Of a DNA stretch of 64,000 nucleotides, positions 35,491 through 48,790 are shown piece after piece. The notes under the pieces were generated by a model. It made no database searches. It was not told where the DNA came from and was given only the letters and a program-made list of their open reading frames with translations. A program made the translations under genes and the position numbers. Numbering within the stretch: position 1 is the stretch's first letter; each line of letters starts with the position of its first letter. Source of the DNA: Castor canadensis (taxonomy: Eukaryota; Chordata; Mammalia; Rodentia; Castoridae); assembly GCF_047511655.1 (NCBI RefSeq), contig NC_133391.1, positions 130,852,906 through 130,916,905 on the forward strand. The letters run 5' to 3'.

Positions 35491-36816
35491 GCTACCCTGT
35501 TGTTCTTTTGAATATGGCCTTTATCTTTGGTATCTGCCTACCAACTTCTCTAAAAGTTCATTTGGTACCCCTTCAATACAAGCTACCCCCTTCACTAATC
35601 ATGGCTAGAATCACTTCTCATTCTACTTTGTAATTTCTTTATCTCTGCCATTTTACTTACCCATTCTTTGTTCTCTGAACAGTCTATATACAACCTACGT
35701 ACTCCCAGCAGAAAGACTATTTCCACCATGCTCCTCCTGAAAGGAGTGCGATCTGAGTCAGCTCTAGAGAGAAAACTCTCATCTTTGCTTCCTCCTGGCC
35801 CTGGACACATCCAGATACAAGACAGCCACACTGGCATTATTCTACTTCTGCCCTGTGCCATGGACCAGTTCATGTCTACTGCTGTGTAAGCGACACGGTC
35901 ATAAAGGAAATGTGATGAGAACTCAGCATGATTTCTCTGTTGTCGGAACAGAGCTGAAGGCACCATCGGGCTATTACAACATGGACAAGCACACATGTCC
36001 ACATTTACTGGGGTCAGTATGCAGAAATAGAACCAGAGTCAGATCTCCTCTGGTCTGAAAATAGTCAATTATCCATTTAAAAAAATTAAAGATCATTCCA
36101 GACTATCTTAAGAATAAGCAAACCTTTCAATTGAAAGAGGTTATTAGAAATGATTTTAGAGAGATGCCTACAAAATTCTCCCTCTGAAATACATTAAACA
36201 ATTGAAAGAAAAACGCAGTGCTACTAGTCTAGAGTGAGACTCTTATCACTGGAAGGCTTTCAAAATGACTGACAGCAACATTGCTTTCCTGTACTTTACA
36301 GAAACCGCATTTACATAATTACATGAAGTGATTCAGAATTGACCTCACGCATGAAAACAGGGAGCAGATGGCACGATGCCATGGTGAAGGAGGATGCATT
36401 ATAGAAATCACTTGCAAAAGCTGAGAGATCAAGCTGTTTTTGAGGTCCATGGATTCTGTAATCATTCATTTGCTGCTACATTTACCCCCTTAGAAAAACG
36501 TGACCCAGAGTGTTGAGAAAGCTCCTGTACGTAACCTCTAATCTTTTTATTGACTGGGTGTGACAAGGAAGAAAAACAAGCTTCCATAATCTTTGCAGTG
36601 CAGGGAATCAAATCTTTTTTATTCCTTCTACCCTGTTCTCACGCTGCTCATCTGTCTGACTAAACCTGTGCTAGAGCAGCACAATTCTCACTAGGATTTT
36701 TAACTCATGTCAAATCAAGATAGAACTGTGGACTGTTGGAGAAAGGATAAGCATCAATGGAAGTGATGTTTTCCATCATAAAATATAAATTTTAGTGGAA
36801 ATTAAGAAAACCATTG
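35491..36816. other. Unrecognised sequence
   Basis: A 135-codon - strand frame (35595-36002) has no recognisable domain and I do not call it a gene. Confidence 0.45.
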
Positions 36817-37006
36817 TTGCTTTGCGTTTTTGGCAGTGCTGAGAGTTGTACTCAGAGCAAGTACTCAACCACTTGAGCCATGCTCCCAGCACTTTTTGCT
36901 TTAGTTTATTTTTCGGGTAGGTCTTATGCTTTTTGCCTGGGTTGACCTTGAACTGTATTCCTCCTATCTTCACCTCCTATATAGCTGGGATTATAGACGC
37001 ACAGCC
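36817..37006 (-). mobile_element. Composite B1-ID SINE, antisense
   Basis: Inverted ID part (gttgtactcagagcaagtac, aaccacttgagccatgc) next to one inverted B1 unit (ttgcctgggttgaccttgaa, agctgggattatagacgcac). Confidence 0.8.
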
Positions 37007-40000
37007 TTCTCCTAAAGCAGTCAGTTTCCTAGGCAATAGGAATGGTGATGATTTTTATAAGACCTGTTATGTTCCCAACCAGAGGAATCACATACATGAT
37101 CCTTGAGCTTTCTATTGCAAAAAAGAAAGGGGGTGGGGGAACTAAGGCTTTCGGCTTTCAGGCAACCCTTGCCATGTGCCTACTATGCATTAGGCATTTA
37201 TCCTGAGCTCTGAAAACAGAACAGCCTTTCCTGCATTGCTAAGGAAAGGACACACTCCAGCTTCGTGACTCATAAAACATTCCATTCGCTGCCTAAAATG
37301 TACAGTTTCTATTGCAAGAGAGTGCACACAAAGCAAGGTTCTTAGGCTTTGACTCATCCATGGGACACATTCATCACTTATAAAGGCCTCACTGATACAC
37401 ACTTAATTGTCACATGCTTTGTACATGTGACACCGATATTCTCAGCCCATGCCTACAATCTACCCTGACCCTGCCATTACCCCAACCATCACTGTCCTCT
37501 ACCCCGGGAAGTAGGCTCCAAGAAAGGGCAGTGTAGGGTTTCCCCCAGAGAACCTTAAAGGCTGGAGTACCTCAGTACTTCACCTGGAGGCTGCCGATGT
37601 CAGGCCCCCACTGTCCCTTCTCTCCACCCCTGTTCACCATCACAATAAATAGAAGTCTACATCTACTAGGCTGTTTGTCTACCTGTTCTCTTAAAAGGTC
37701 TGTGCTCCTTACCTGACTTTCCTGGCTAGAAACAGAGAGACTGAAGGAGCTGGGAGGGTAAGAAGGCATGTTGTAAGTGACATCCAACAAAAGTTCTGCT
37801 TGAACAGTCCAATCTGAAAACATTCTCTTCCTGCTTAAAACAACATACTCTAAGGTGACTCAATAGAAAATTGCCAGTATTCAGCCATTTTTGCCATACA
37901 AAAATGCCAATTCCATAAGGTTCAACCTGATAATAAAAGATGACTTGTTCTTTGGCTCTGTTAATTCTCAAGTTCAGTTTCTAAAGATTCAGCTAGATGA
38001 TTGTAACTTGCTTCTTTCCTCTGTAACTTTGTTATTATGAGGCTATGCTTCTCCGTCCTTAACTACAGACCACAAACAAATTTTGGAACACAACCCATTC
38101 ATAAGTTAAGGACTGCCTACAAAGGATGTCCTTTCCTGTGCAAGACAAGACTGATGGATTGCATGTATTAGAATTACAGGATAAAGAAACCACAAAAGGC
38201 TAAGTTGGGGTCTCCAGATACCCTTTTCAGCCTTCTGGCTCCAAAACATAATCTAAGCTTGTCTGGTGGCGAGCCAGACCTGCTCAGGGAAAACTGGAAC
38301 CAGGGATGCAATCAGACTCAAGAGGCCAGGCAAAGGCCACACGTCTGAACATGGAAGCATAAGAAAGTGTGCCTCGTCAGCACAAAGACGTGGACAGATA
38401 GGGAATGCAAGTCTGAAACTGTTGAGACCTGGCTGCCTATTGGAACAATGTGTGAGGGTTTAACAATACCAACCAATGCTGAGTCCTCAGCTCCTTTTCT
38501 TTCTCCCTACAGTCAGGGTTGTTTTCACACTCCAGAAGAAGCTATCTTAGCCCAGCTGTAGGGGTAAAGACTTCAGGGCAGGAACCTAGCATGTCTTTAA
38601 GAGTTTTTCCATCAGAATCAGTAACTTACCTCTTTCTGTTTGCCATGCCCACAAAAGAGGAATTTTCTCCTTTAAATTCTATTCAAGTACTACTTTGTCA
38701 GGGAACTTTCTAACTTAATGGCATGATGTATGTATGACCCACTCTTTCCCCTCCAGTCATAGCCAGGTACAAGGGTACAGCTGCTGCACTGCACAAAAGA
38801 ACCCAACTGAGAGTTTTGGAAACTGAAGTCCTGTGGCTGGGTGCCAGGTTCTTTCTGCCCAGAGGACATGCTTTCTCTAATTTGCACAAAAACTCAGTAT
38901 GAGCTAGCAGCATGTCTGACAGTGACAATGGATTTGTATCTATTCAAATATTTGTTGACTGAATGACTAATCTACTGACCAACTCATCTCCCTACCAAAA
39001 TAGATGGCAAGATTAATAAGAAACAACAATTTGATAAAAACAATCTTCTCATCTGAGGGTAGAAATGTCATATTCTGAACACTTGGCAGGGCATTCTGCC
39101 CTTACTCTGTATACACACATTTTCTTCCTAAAAATGTTCATACAACCAAGGAAATTTTTTCCACCAAGTATAGCAAGACAAAGCTTGTACTCTCCCCAGC
39201 CAATTTCATTCACTGACGACAGCAGAGCTAAAAGCATAAGAGGCCCTTGTTTTGCTGTCTTTATTTTCCATGTTTTGAACCAAATCGCACAGGAATTAAG
39301 AACAGTTAGCAAATGGTATATAAATGACCAAAAACCTAATAATGACAGCTCCATGAACAGGCAGACTGGCCCTGGCTGAACCAAACTGCCTGAGTTCTGG
39401 AACAAGAATGAGTGAATCAAGTTCCATCCTTGGCACTGTCCCCAGGTCACTTTTGTCCTTCTCTTGCTCTTACATCCTCCACCTCCCAGAGCATTCACAG
39501 GACTGTGTGGCCTGCATTAAAGTGCAGAGATCTCTTGCTGTCTACTTGACTAGATCTAAACATTGCAGACAGAGGCCACAAAGCCAAATCACTGCTGGGA
39601 GGGTTCCACCAACGTGCCTTTCCTGGAGTCCAGCTCTCCAAAGCTTCTCTTTTTAGAACTGAGGGTCTCTTGACAGGATGAGAATCATAACAGGAGAAAT
39701 GGGCTATAGAAAATATCTCATTCCCCAGTGGGACATTCTCAACAGAATCCAGTAGTGTAGAAAAATGTAAGTGACAAGTGACAAGTGACTGTCTTCAAAG
39801 AACTCAAGCACCCTATTCTGAGCTGGTGTTTCTTTCCTCCCTTCCAATACCATCCCTCCTCCTGCTCACTTAGTACTAAAACCTATCATAACATGTGTTT
39901 CACCCTGTGATTCCATCACTACTGTTTAGATTCAGGTAAAAATATCTCAAATTATTCCATCTGAGCCCCAGTGTCTGGCCTTTCTTCAGCAGAAAATGCA

Positions 40001-40047
40001 TCCATTCTATCTTGGAACTCATAGCTATGCTAAAGATGGGAATGTGG
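37007..40047. other. Unique sequence with a possible DNA-transposon end
   Basis: No gene supported. At 38060-38118 gaacacaacccattcataag...ttaaggactgc resembles an inverted Tigger-type terminus, but only one end is visible. A 149-codon - strand frame (39049-39498) shows no domain. Confidence 0.4.
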
Positions 40048-40128
40048 AATTGGGTGTGGTGGTACATGCCTGTAATCCAAGCTCTTAGGAGGCTGAGGCA
40101 AGAGGATCAAGAGTTCAAGGCCAACGTC
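40048..40128 (+). mobile_element. Truncated B1-type SINE
   Basis: tgggtgtggtggtacatgcc, tgtaatccaagctcttagga, ggctgaggcaagaggatcaa, gagttcaaggccaacg; the tail is lost. Confidence 0.85.
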
Positions 40129-41086
40129 GCTTACCAGCTGATGGGGTTCTCTAAATGTGTGTACAAGCCTCATTTGGTTGGTTGTCTGGAGAATTACTTC
40201 TTTTCTATAAATCTGGAGGCAATCCAGATTTATAGAGGGTAGGAAAGTGAGAGGGTAGGAAAACTCACCTAGGCAATTTGTTCTGATTTGGGCTCTAGTC
40301 TCAGTCCATTTCCTGCTCCCACCCTCTTTGCTGAAATGCTGTCAAGAGTGTCTAGAACAGATCAAAAGGAAGTTCCTGTTTGCTGTAAGGTGAAGAGCCC
40401 ATAGCTAATCCAGGAGTCCTGTTCTAGTACTGCCTTCCAGCCCTGGTGCCCCTTCTCCTGGGAACTCACAGAGGGAAGGTTGAGTTGGGGAGGGCTGGCT
40501 TTTGAATTGTTGGTTTTGCCAAGAACTAACTCTCTACTTTAAATGGGGTTTCATCTTGCTGAGTGAGAAGGGGCCTGGGCTGAGAACCTGTAGTGATGCT
40601 GCCCTTCCTTCCATTCAAATCATACCCCAACTACTGCACCTCAGATTTAAGACTCAGAAGTGGGACAAAGTGACCCTTAAAACCCTGCCAGAGTTATTTG
40701 TCCATTTTTCATCTACCAAAAAGCTTTTCTAGTGCAGCCCCTTATGGTTTTCTTCCTTCTCATCATTTGTATTCAGCTTATCTAGTTAAAAGCAGAAGGA
40801 ATAAAAAGAAGAAGAACCATATATCTGAGGTTATTAGTAATAAGAAAGATAACTTTAAAAAAATCTTCTTATAGGGAGGAGTGAGATGTGTGACATTTTT
40901 ACTTGTATCTTTGTTTTTTCTACTTCATCAGTTTCTTCTCTAGAAAAAATATCCCCAAAGCAAAAAACAAAGAACTAGAACACATTTAAGTTACCAGTGA
41001 AAATGCCTCAGTTTACCTACACCTACAAAAATTAAATGGTTAGTAACACAGAGGCCAATCTTTGCAGGTGATAAAACAATCTAATT
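40129..41086. other. Unrecognised sequence
   Basis: No gene or repeat family I can support. Confidence 0.45.
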
Positions 41087-41282
41087 CAGTGATTCCCAGT
41101 CAGGGGTGATTTGTTCCCCAGGGGATATTTAGTAATATCTGAAGACATTTTTGGTTGTCGCAGTGGAGAGAAGCATGGAGTACTTCTGGTACCTATGGGG
41201 CAAAGGTCAGGGATGCTACTAAACACCCTAGGAGCCACAGGATTCTCCAAATGTCAACAATGCCAGTGTTGACAACACATGG
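41087..41282 (+). mobile_element. MER20 (hAT-type DNA transposon fossil)
   Basis: Starts cagtgattcccagtcagggg, contains ttccccaggggatatttagt, gacatttttggttgtcgcag, agggatgctactaaacaccc, caacaatgccagtgttgaca: MER20 order over its full length of about 200 bp. Confidence 0.88.
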
Positions 41283-42031
41283 TCTGTAATACAAATAACC
41301 TGTTATTTTTCAAACAAGAGAAATTCATTTATTCTCATTAGTGAATAGTACACTCGCTATGTCAGGCAGTCAAATAAATAGCACCATAAAGGTATTGTGT
41401 AAATTTGAGAGCAAAGGAGACTGGACTGCAGCTCCTCCCTTCATTAGAGGTTTGCTTAACAACAGAGGAATGGACTAGGGAGGCACTAAAGAATGTTGCT
41501 GCCATCTAGGGGAAGAGAAGAGGATCCCAAACACCCTACCATGCCCCAAAAGCTGCCTGTACGCAGACAATGCCAACATCGCTATTCACTACACTGAAAA
41601 GAAAAGAAAATACTCTGGGGTTTATAACAAGCATTTGATTACAACTTTGTAAAAAAAATATTTGAGTCTACAGTGCCCTCAATTAATTTGTTTTCACCAT
41701 TTCACGCGTGCAATATGAAGCTGGAAGTCCAGGTTTCTGGTAAGGACAGCAAGTATTTGGCAGCTCTTTTTATTCTTGCATTTAATTGAGGTAGAGAGGG
41801 TCGATCAACAGGCACAGAACTCTCTGGTAAGACCTCTCTTGCCTTACATTCTTTTCTCTGGATCATAACAAGACAACAATAAGCTATAGGCAAATTATAA
41901 ATCCGGAGAACTCTTTTGCTTTTAAAAAAATTATGAAATTTTAAAACTTAAATCAATTCTAACTAAATGAATATTACCAACAAATAGGGTTCAGAAGACA
42001 GAGGTCTTCTCTCTAGCCAAACATGTTACTC

Positions 42032-42033
<2 letters not shown>
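41283..42033. other. Unrecognised sequence
   Basis: No gene or repeat family supported. Confidence 0.45.

Positions 42034-42074
<41 letters not shown>
42034..42074. repeat. (CA)n microsatellite
   Basis: About 20 uninterrupted CA units. Confidence 0.95.
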
Positions 42075-42078
<4 letters not shown>

Positions 42079-42449
42079 CCACAAAGATTCTGGTTCTGAA
42101 AGGACTTCTTTAAGAACCTTGAGAAGGTTGGAAAGGGGTTTGCTCATCATGGCTGGAGAGAATGAATCTTGGTTATTTTTTATGCACCAAAGGTAAAAAG
42201 CTTCCAATTCCTTCAATGTAAAGATTTTTAAACATCCTAAAACAATGCAAAAACTTATTTTGATCTTCACAGCATGCCTTTGAAATAAGTCTGAATTTAC
42301 TGCGTTTTAGCTGAAGAAATTTGATCTTTCAAGTCTAGAACATTTTATCCTGTCCTATGTGATCCTCTAGACCCCAGACCAGTCCATAATTTAGTTCATT
42401 ATGGGATGAGAACAGCTGCATAAAATGGGATGGTTCTTCCTCCTCACTT

Positions 42450-42830
42450 TTTAAATTTTTTCCTTTGTTGTGCTGGGTGAGGATTCATTGTGGCATTTAC
42501 AAAGGTTCATTTTGTTTGTTTGTTGTAGCACTGGGACTTGAACTCAGGGCCTACACCTCAAGCCACTCCACCAGCCATTTTTTGTGATGAGTTTTTGTGA
42601 TGAGTTTTTTTGAGATAGAGTCTCACAAACTATTTCCCTTGGCTGGCTTCAAACTGTGATTTTCGTTCTCTGTCTTCTAAGTAGCTAAGATTACAGATGT
42701 GAGCCCCAAGCTACAAAGGTTCCTACAATGTATCAAATATATCATACTTAAATTCACCTCTTCCATCACTCTCCTTCATTTCTCCCCCACCCCACAGACT
42801 GCTTAGATTGCTTACAGTCTTCTTTTTCTT
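42450..42830 (-). mobile_element. Older rodent-type L1 3' UTR, split by a SINE
   Basis: Two halves, 42450-42508 and 42712-42830, match the 22318-22440 fragment (inverted cattgtggcatttacaaagg, tacaatgtatcaaatatatc, ttccatcactctccttcatt). The SINE at 42509-42711 sits inside. Confidence 0.6.
42509..42711 (-). mobile_element. Composite B1-ID SINE with target duplication
   Basis: Inverted ID part (gggacttgaactcagggcct) followed by an inverted B1 unit (agatagagtctcacaaacta, agctaagattacagatgtga). An 11-bp duplication tacaaaggttc flanks it exactly (42498-42508, 42712-42722). Confidence 0.9.
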
Positions 42831-42937
42831 TCTTTTCTTTTTTTTTTTTTTTTTTTTTTGGCTATACTGGGGTTTGAACTCAGGGCCTTACACTTGCTAA
42901 GCAATCACTCTACCACTTGAGCCACACTTCCACTGCA
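42822..42937 (-). mobile_element. ID-like SINE with long A-tail
   Basis: Antisense: T-run to 42859, then ggggtttgaactcagggcct, gctaagcaatcactctacca, cttgagccac. Confidence 0.9.
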
Positions 42938-43600
42938 CCCTCCTCACTACTTTAATGGAGTATCTCTACCCATTGTAAACTCTACCTCTAAGTTTGTGGG
43001 ACCTTACACATACCACAATCCAGATCTCATTTAATTCAAGAGGGAAATCTCTTCAGTAAACTACCATCAGAACAAGAGAAGAGCAACTCACATTATAACT
43101 AGCCATTATTCCATTTCTGGAAAAAAAAAAGTTGTCTATGCATCAACCTAACCACTTTTACTGCTTATAGACTACAAATGGACAGATGAATGCATGGTTG
43201 GTTGGGTGGATGGTGGATAGACGGATAAATAAAATTTTTATTTCTTTGCTTTTAACTCATGGCTTTAGCTCATTCTCCTGTTTCTGACCTCACTATACTC
43301 CCACTTTTAGAAGCTCCTAGAGGCTCCATTCCTGAGCCTTTCTGGGCCTCTGCAGAAAGAACACTTTTCTTCTGGGCCTTCCCATCCCAGCTGAGGCTCT
43401 GTTTCCTTAAGTCAGCTTAGTTACCATGCAATCACCTCTTTTCTGATTTAAAAATGTGATAGCTATGATATCCTCTTCTACTATCTTTGTGCTTGTGTTT
43501 AATGTCTTTTTATTTCCTTATTGCAAAGTTTAGTGGCACTTGGAGAGAACGTGCAGATAAACAGATGACTAAACGTACTAGAGCTAACAAGTCTTCTCAT
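42938..43600. other. Unrecognised sequence
   Basis: No gene or repeat family supported. Confidence 0.45.
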
Positions 43601-43684
43601 GAGGTTGAAGATATAGCTCAGTGGCAGAGTGCTTGCTTAACATGTGTGAGTCCCTGAGCTCAATCCCTGATTCTACAAAAACCC
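43601..43684 (+). mobile_element. ID-like SINE
   Basis: gttgaagatatagctcagtg, gcagagtgcttgcttaacat, gagctcaatccctgattcta. Closer to the classic rodent ID text (tagctcagtgg) than the others here. Confidence 0.85.
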
Positions 43685-43707
43685 TAACATAATACCATTG
43701 TATACAG

Positions 43708-44104
43708 GAAAAGGAACCCTCATACACTACTGGTAGGAATGTAAGCTAGTACAACCACTTTGGAAAACAGTATGGGGGCACCTTAAAAAACTAGCCATAG
43801 ACCTGCCATATGATCCAGCAATACCACTCCTAGGATATACCCAAAGGAATGCAACTCAGGTTATTCCAAAGGCACGTGCACACCCATGTTTATTGCAGCA
43901 CTATTCACAATAGCCAAGTTATGGAAACAGCCAAGATGCCCCACTACTGATGGATGGATTAAGAAAATGTGATATTTATACACAAAGGAATTTTTCTCAG
44001 TCATAAAGAACAATGAAACTTGTCATTCGCAAGTAAATGGATGGAACTGGAGAACATCATCTTAAGTGTAGTTAGCCAAGCTCAGAAGGCCAAAAATCAC
44101 ATGT
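43708..44104 (+). mobile_element. L1 end-of-ORF2 fragment without 3' UTR
   Basis: Matches the reverse complement of roughly 10360-10735 in the full-length copy (ctactggtaggaatgtaagc, tattcacaatagccaagtta, atggatggaactggagaaca). It ends without the 3' UTR or A-tail. Confidence 0.88.
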
Positions 44105-44289
44105 CCATCCCAAAGTTTCCTTTCCTTAGTGTTAATCATAGATTCCTGCTTCATGCAGAGGGTCTGCTCAGTCCCCATTAGTATTCTTGCCAGGAGTGTT
44201 CTGCTTACTTCTCTTCACAATGAGGAGGCTCAATTGTCTAGAAGCAGGTCTCCTTGAGAAAAATATGAAATGCTATGATTGTTGCTAAT

Positions 44290-44520
44290 ATTTAATGCGC
44301 TCTTGCTCTTACAATGTACTCTACTAGACACTTTCTAGACATCATCTCATGTCAACCCCAAGACAAGTTTACAAGGAAAATACAATTATTAGTTTCCATT
44401 TATGGAGCTGGAAACTGAGACTTTGGGGAGTTCTGAATGGCCCAGTTTATAAGCCCAGCAGTGTGGAACAAACACAGCTTCGTCACAATCAAAAGTCATA
44501 TTCTTAACCACTGTGTTTCA
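44290..44520 (+). mobile_element. MIR SINE fossil
   Basis: gacatcatctcatgtcaacc, tttccatttatggagctgga, aactgagactttggggagtt, ttcttaaccactgtgtttca in MIR order. Confidence 0.7.
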
Positions 44521-45189
44521 TAGTTACTATAGGACAAAACCAAGATAGAAACGATTAGATTTTATGTGTCATAAAATATTAGCCCCAGAGATTTTAATGT
44601 GTATGGATTGAGAGTGTGATGATGTGGATCTCAGGGTGGTTTGAGATACAAAAAATTGTTTATCAAAGTACTCTGGAACTTAGCTAATGATGGAGGGACC
44701 AGAAGCTAAGGCAAAACAAATAGCAGAGGTAATGGGGAGTTAATCAAAAAATATTCAATAGGTATCATGCTATGCTCTGTTTATAAAAAGTGAATTGAAT
44801 GGTTCAGCTCAAAATGATTCAAAATTAGAAAACTCGGTAAGTTTGAAAATGTTGAGATCACTTTTATAAACAAAGCATTTAGGAGAAGCTAATAAATTTG
44901 GTTTTTAATATGCTAAGTTAGAACTTAAGCACATAACATATTAGAATATTAATCTAACCCAAATAACCAACTATCTGTTTCAAAATAAATATTGGAAGTG
45001 TAAGTCAATGATTGAACAACTAGAGCAATGTTAGGTAATGTTAGAAATAATAAGTGAGGGTGATATAGAGGTATAGTGAGGGAGACAACCATGTACATAA
45101 ATAATAAAAACAGAAAGAGAGAAGAACTGTAAGAGAGATTTAAGCTAAGTACTACGGGACTTCCAAGATGCAAGAGATACACTCCTAGG
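44521..45189. other. Unrecognised sequence
   Basis: No gene supported; a 118-codon - strand frame (44949-45305) has no domain. Confidence 0.45.
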
Positions 45190-45540
45190 GAAACTGGAGA
45201 AGGCTTTATGGGAAACCTCTGTGATGGGTTTTCCATGACAGAACAAACATCAAAGGATAGAGAAGGTGGAAGGGAGGTTCCCAGTGGAGGAAACAGTGTC
45301 AGCAACTCTGAGGAACAGGCTGTCTAGAAATGCAATTAGTCCCAGTAGTTGGAGCAAAGGGTTTATTGATGGGGGAGGAGAAAGGGTAGTAAAATATCAG
45401 GCAGGCGAAGTAGGTTGGAGCCAGATAATAGACAGCCTTAAAGTCTATAGTAAACCTGTTCTCTAACTAACGTGAAGTCATCAAAAGTTTCAAACAGGGA
45501 GTGGCATGCTCATACACAAGTCGAGTTATATTCTAATCTT
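45190..45540 (+). mobile_element. Ancient dispersed mammalian repeat, family not named
   Basis: gaaggtggaagggaggttcc, agataatagacagccttaaa and caaacagggagtggcatgct resemble a common old mammalian repeat. Name and ends uncertain. Confidence 0.4.
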
Positions 45541-45974
45541 TTCTTTCTTTCCATACATAAATATGTAATTTACATAAAATAAAGGAAATTCTCATATCTC
45601 TCCCCAGTCCCTCTACTTTCTTTGATAATCCTGTCCTTGGTTTCACATTTCTAAATTCTTTTGCAGTTTTTATGGTCTATTTGGTATTTCCAATTAACTG
45701 TTTATCTAACCTGAATCTCTTTTCCCTCCTTTCCTTTCTGGTTAGAACTGAAAACATCATCAATGTCAACCAGAGATGCCAACAAAAGATTCTCTCTCTT
45801 TTATTTGAATCCTCAAGTCTATTTTTGATACTCTAGCAGCTTGACCCAGATCTCATTTGCAGCTTGGTGTAACAACAAAAGGAAGATTTACTCTGGGTAC
45901 TTTAACCAAGGTTTTCTTCAGCAAGTTCTTATATTATACTATCTTTGATTGTTCTTTGAGCAACTCAGTTTGCA

Positions 45975-46031
45975 GGGCTGGCTGAATGGCTCAAGTAGTG
46001 GAGCCGTGAGTCCGCACCCCAGTACTGCCAG
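45975..46031 (+). mobile_element. ID-like SINE with internal deletion
   Basis: ctggctgaatggctcaagta (A box region) joined to gtgagtccgcaccccagtac; the middle and part of the B box are missing. Confidence 0.75.
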
Positions 46032-48615
46032 AAAGGAGGAAGAGGAGGACTCAATTTTAGAGGAAAGGAACTTGAAGAAGTGAAAGTGCATCCATCCTCC
46101 CACCCCCGAAGATACTTCTCCTACTTAAAAAAATAAAAAGTCCCCAGAATGTAAGCACATCATTTAAAAACCTGTTCCACTCTCTTTTGACCTATCAGAA
46201 ACAGGAGAAAATTTGAGGAGTCAAACCTCTGAACTGTCTTCCCAAGTTGGCAACAGAAACAGTTCACCAAAAAAACAGAGCTGGATCTTATTATATTCTT
46301 AGTAATTTTACACTACTTGGTAGTTAAAATTCTTCCTTTGTGACATAAATCAATTCCACTATATCCCATCCTCAATAAAACAAAGAAAAGCAGAACTTCT
46401 TTTGCTGCCCTGCTGACATTTGAATTATCTTCCTCTTTAATTCTTAAAGACTAAGTGTACATTTGGGCTTTTTCCATATAAACAAAGATACTCTACCACT
46501 TAGTATTTTATATTCTGCTCTTGTTAAACACTAAACTATAAACAAGAAAAGGCCATAGAACATCACTTCCCACTCATTTTTCCCCACCTCGCCCCTCCCT
46601 CAAATGCATGGTCCTCTTGAGTTTCTCAGAACATTTTTAACTCACAACCCACCAGCACCATGGATGGAGTAGGCTGGGAGCAATGTTACTACACATGGAA
46701 GCCAAGGAGAATCGGAACGCATTCATCCCTTGTGAGGACCTTAGCTGCCATACAGTTTTATTTTGGGAATGAGGTCCCAATGTTGCTCGATTTTCTGTTT
46801 TTTTTTTTTTTTCCAAGAGAAGTAAGAATTCAGAAATTTACTCAGTTTACAAAGATTCAAAGTTAAAGTGTTTTTAAATATTTATAGAACACTGTGTGTA
46901 CCAAAGAAGTCATATAGGGACTTGGGGGAACAGTCTGCAGCTCTGCACTCAGCCATGATCTAGCCCCAGTGAGCACCCCAGGATCTCCACCACAAGCTGT
47001 ATTGTCTTTTCTGCAATCTTCTTGGTGTCACCTTTCCTGGACTGGGTTGACATGATAACTAAAGGAAGGAAATGCTTTAGTAGGTAGACTTTAAGTCCTA
47101 ATCCACTGCATTTGTTTTCATCTAAGTCTGCTGCTTTCTCTGGTCTTCTTTCCTGAACTCCACTCCATAAAGCCTCCTGTCCACTCATCCTCTCCCCATC
47201 AATGTGCTGCCTTGATGGCAGCAAAAGAGGAGCTAAGAAAACCCTCAGGAGGTCTTACTAGCTCCAAATGCCTGAAATAATTCCCTTCCTATGTCTCCTG
47301 AGATTCCAGAAAGGCTGCTTCCCTTAACAAAAAAAAGAAAATTCGTGATTCTCCTACCTCCTCCTCTCCAACTTGTTGATCAGTATGTGCCTACACTGTC
47401 TCTTGGCTAAACAAAACAAAAACTACATCAGTTACGTCCTACCAATCAGTAAGATCTCCCCCTGAAAGTGAATTGAGGCAGCTTCCAAAACTGAATTAGC
47501 CTTTTCTTGCTGCATCTTCCACCTTCAATAGCTTCTGCCCAGGACAGCACATTTCCATAGCAGCAGGCTGTGTATACAAGAAGGGAGACTGGGAATGTTC
47601 TAGTGTTTGACAATCCATTTGTAACTAGATATGGACTTCTATGTGATCTAAATAAAAATGTGCAAGAAATCAGACATGACATGAAATCACAAAATCATCT
47701 TCACCAGAATGAAGATAAACTCCAACCACAACTCAGTAGCAGCAAAGTGTTGTTCATTTTTGGTTTTTGCATTTTTATGACCAGCTTAATTGATTCAATT
47801 AGCTTTTAAGGACCCATGATCTCTGCTCCATCTTTTTCACATCCCAGTTGTCTCAGGAGACAGTTGTTTCTTTGAGCTTCTTCCTTCAACCCCTGCAGGC
47901 TCTAAGTTACTCACATTATGCGAATTATCTCAGTTTACAAGTGAATCATCCCTGACTCCAACTCACCCCCTTTATAGTGATCTGATCATTAGAATAGGAC
48001 CTTTATTGTGACCTAATTTCCTTTTCCCAAGTATTGCAGCCTTCTCCTCCATACTATGGTGGTTCCCATTCATTTTTCTTGGCTTCAACCCTTGACTTGC
48101 CTTAGAGACCACCAGATTTATACAATTACCCCAGGCTCTCCCATGCTCAACCCACTTCCTAAACCAGAACCCCTGACCCACTTTCTACTATTCACATCTT
48201 AGCATCTTCGAAAACAGTGCCATTTGGGATCTGAAAACTGACATCTAGAAGGCTCCACTTCCCACATGGCTGAGATCCAAAGGATGCATTTGTCCTCCTG
48301 ATGTAAGTTTTGCTTTCCAATTGTCCATTACCTATCCTATTTCCTCTGGAATTCACTCTCATACTACTTTCTTATTTTACTTGTAAATGTCTTTTTTAGT
48401 ACATGAATTAACATCATTTTTTACTCTTGAGAGTAAGATATCCTGATGTTAGTATTAATAATCTGAGATGGCCTTTGGACACTTCAAGATAATTCTTCCC
48501 AAAAGGGAACACAAAGTCTTCAGAGAGGTGGTTCTTGTTGGTTTCCTCTCTTACTGGGGGCCAGTCAGAGGTGCTGTTCTTGTTCTTTTGGTCCATCATT
48601 GGGAAGAGCTTGAGC
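46032..48615. other. Unrecognised sequence
   Basis: No gene or repeat family supported; a T-run lies at 46799-46812. Confidence 0.45.
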
Positions 48616-48619
48616 TATG

Positions 48620-48790
48620 AGTTTTGTCTGCTTGGGCTCAAATCCTGAAGTTGACACTATTGTTCTGAAAACCCTGAACAGTTTATTCTTTCTGGATCAG
48701 TTTACTCCTTCCAAAATGGGGGTGATGGTAATGATTAAAGAAATGATATGTGTAAGTGAAACATTCAGGATAGAAACTGGCACACATTAA
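48620..48790 (+). mobile_element. MIR SINE fossil
   Basis: gcttgggctcaaatcctgaa, ggatcagtttactccttcca, aaaatgggggtgatggtaat and actggcacaca fit MIR. Confidence 0.7.

Noticed and set aside
35595..36002. 135-codon - strand frame as a gene
   Set aside because: No domain, no conserved composition and no splice context; length is reachable by chance in 64 kb of six frames.
39049..39498. 149-codon - strand frame as a gene
   Set aside because: No recognisable domain or motif; opposite-strand frame is also open, as expected by chance.
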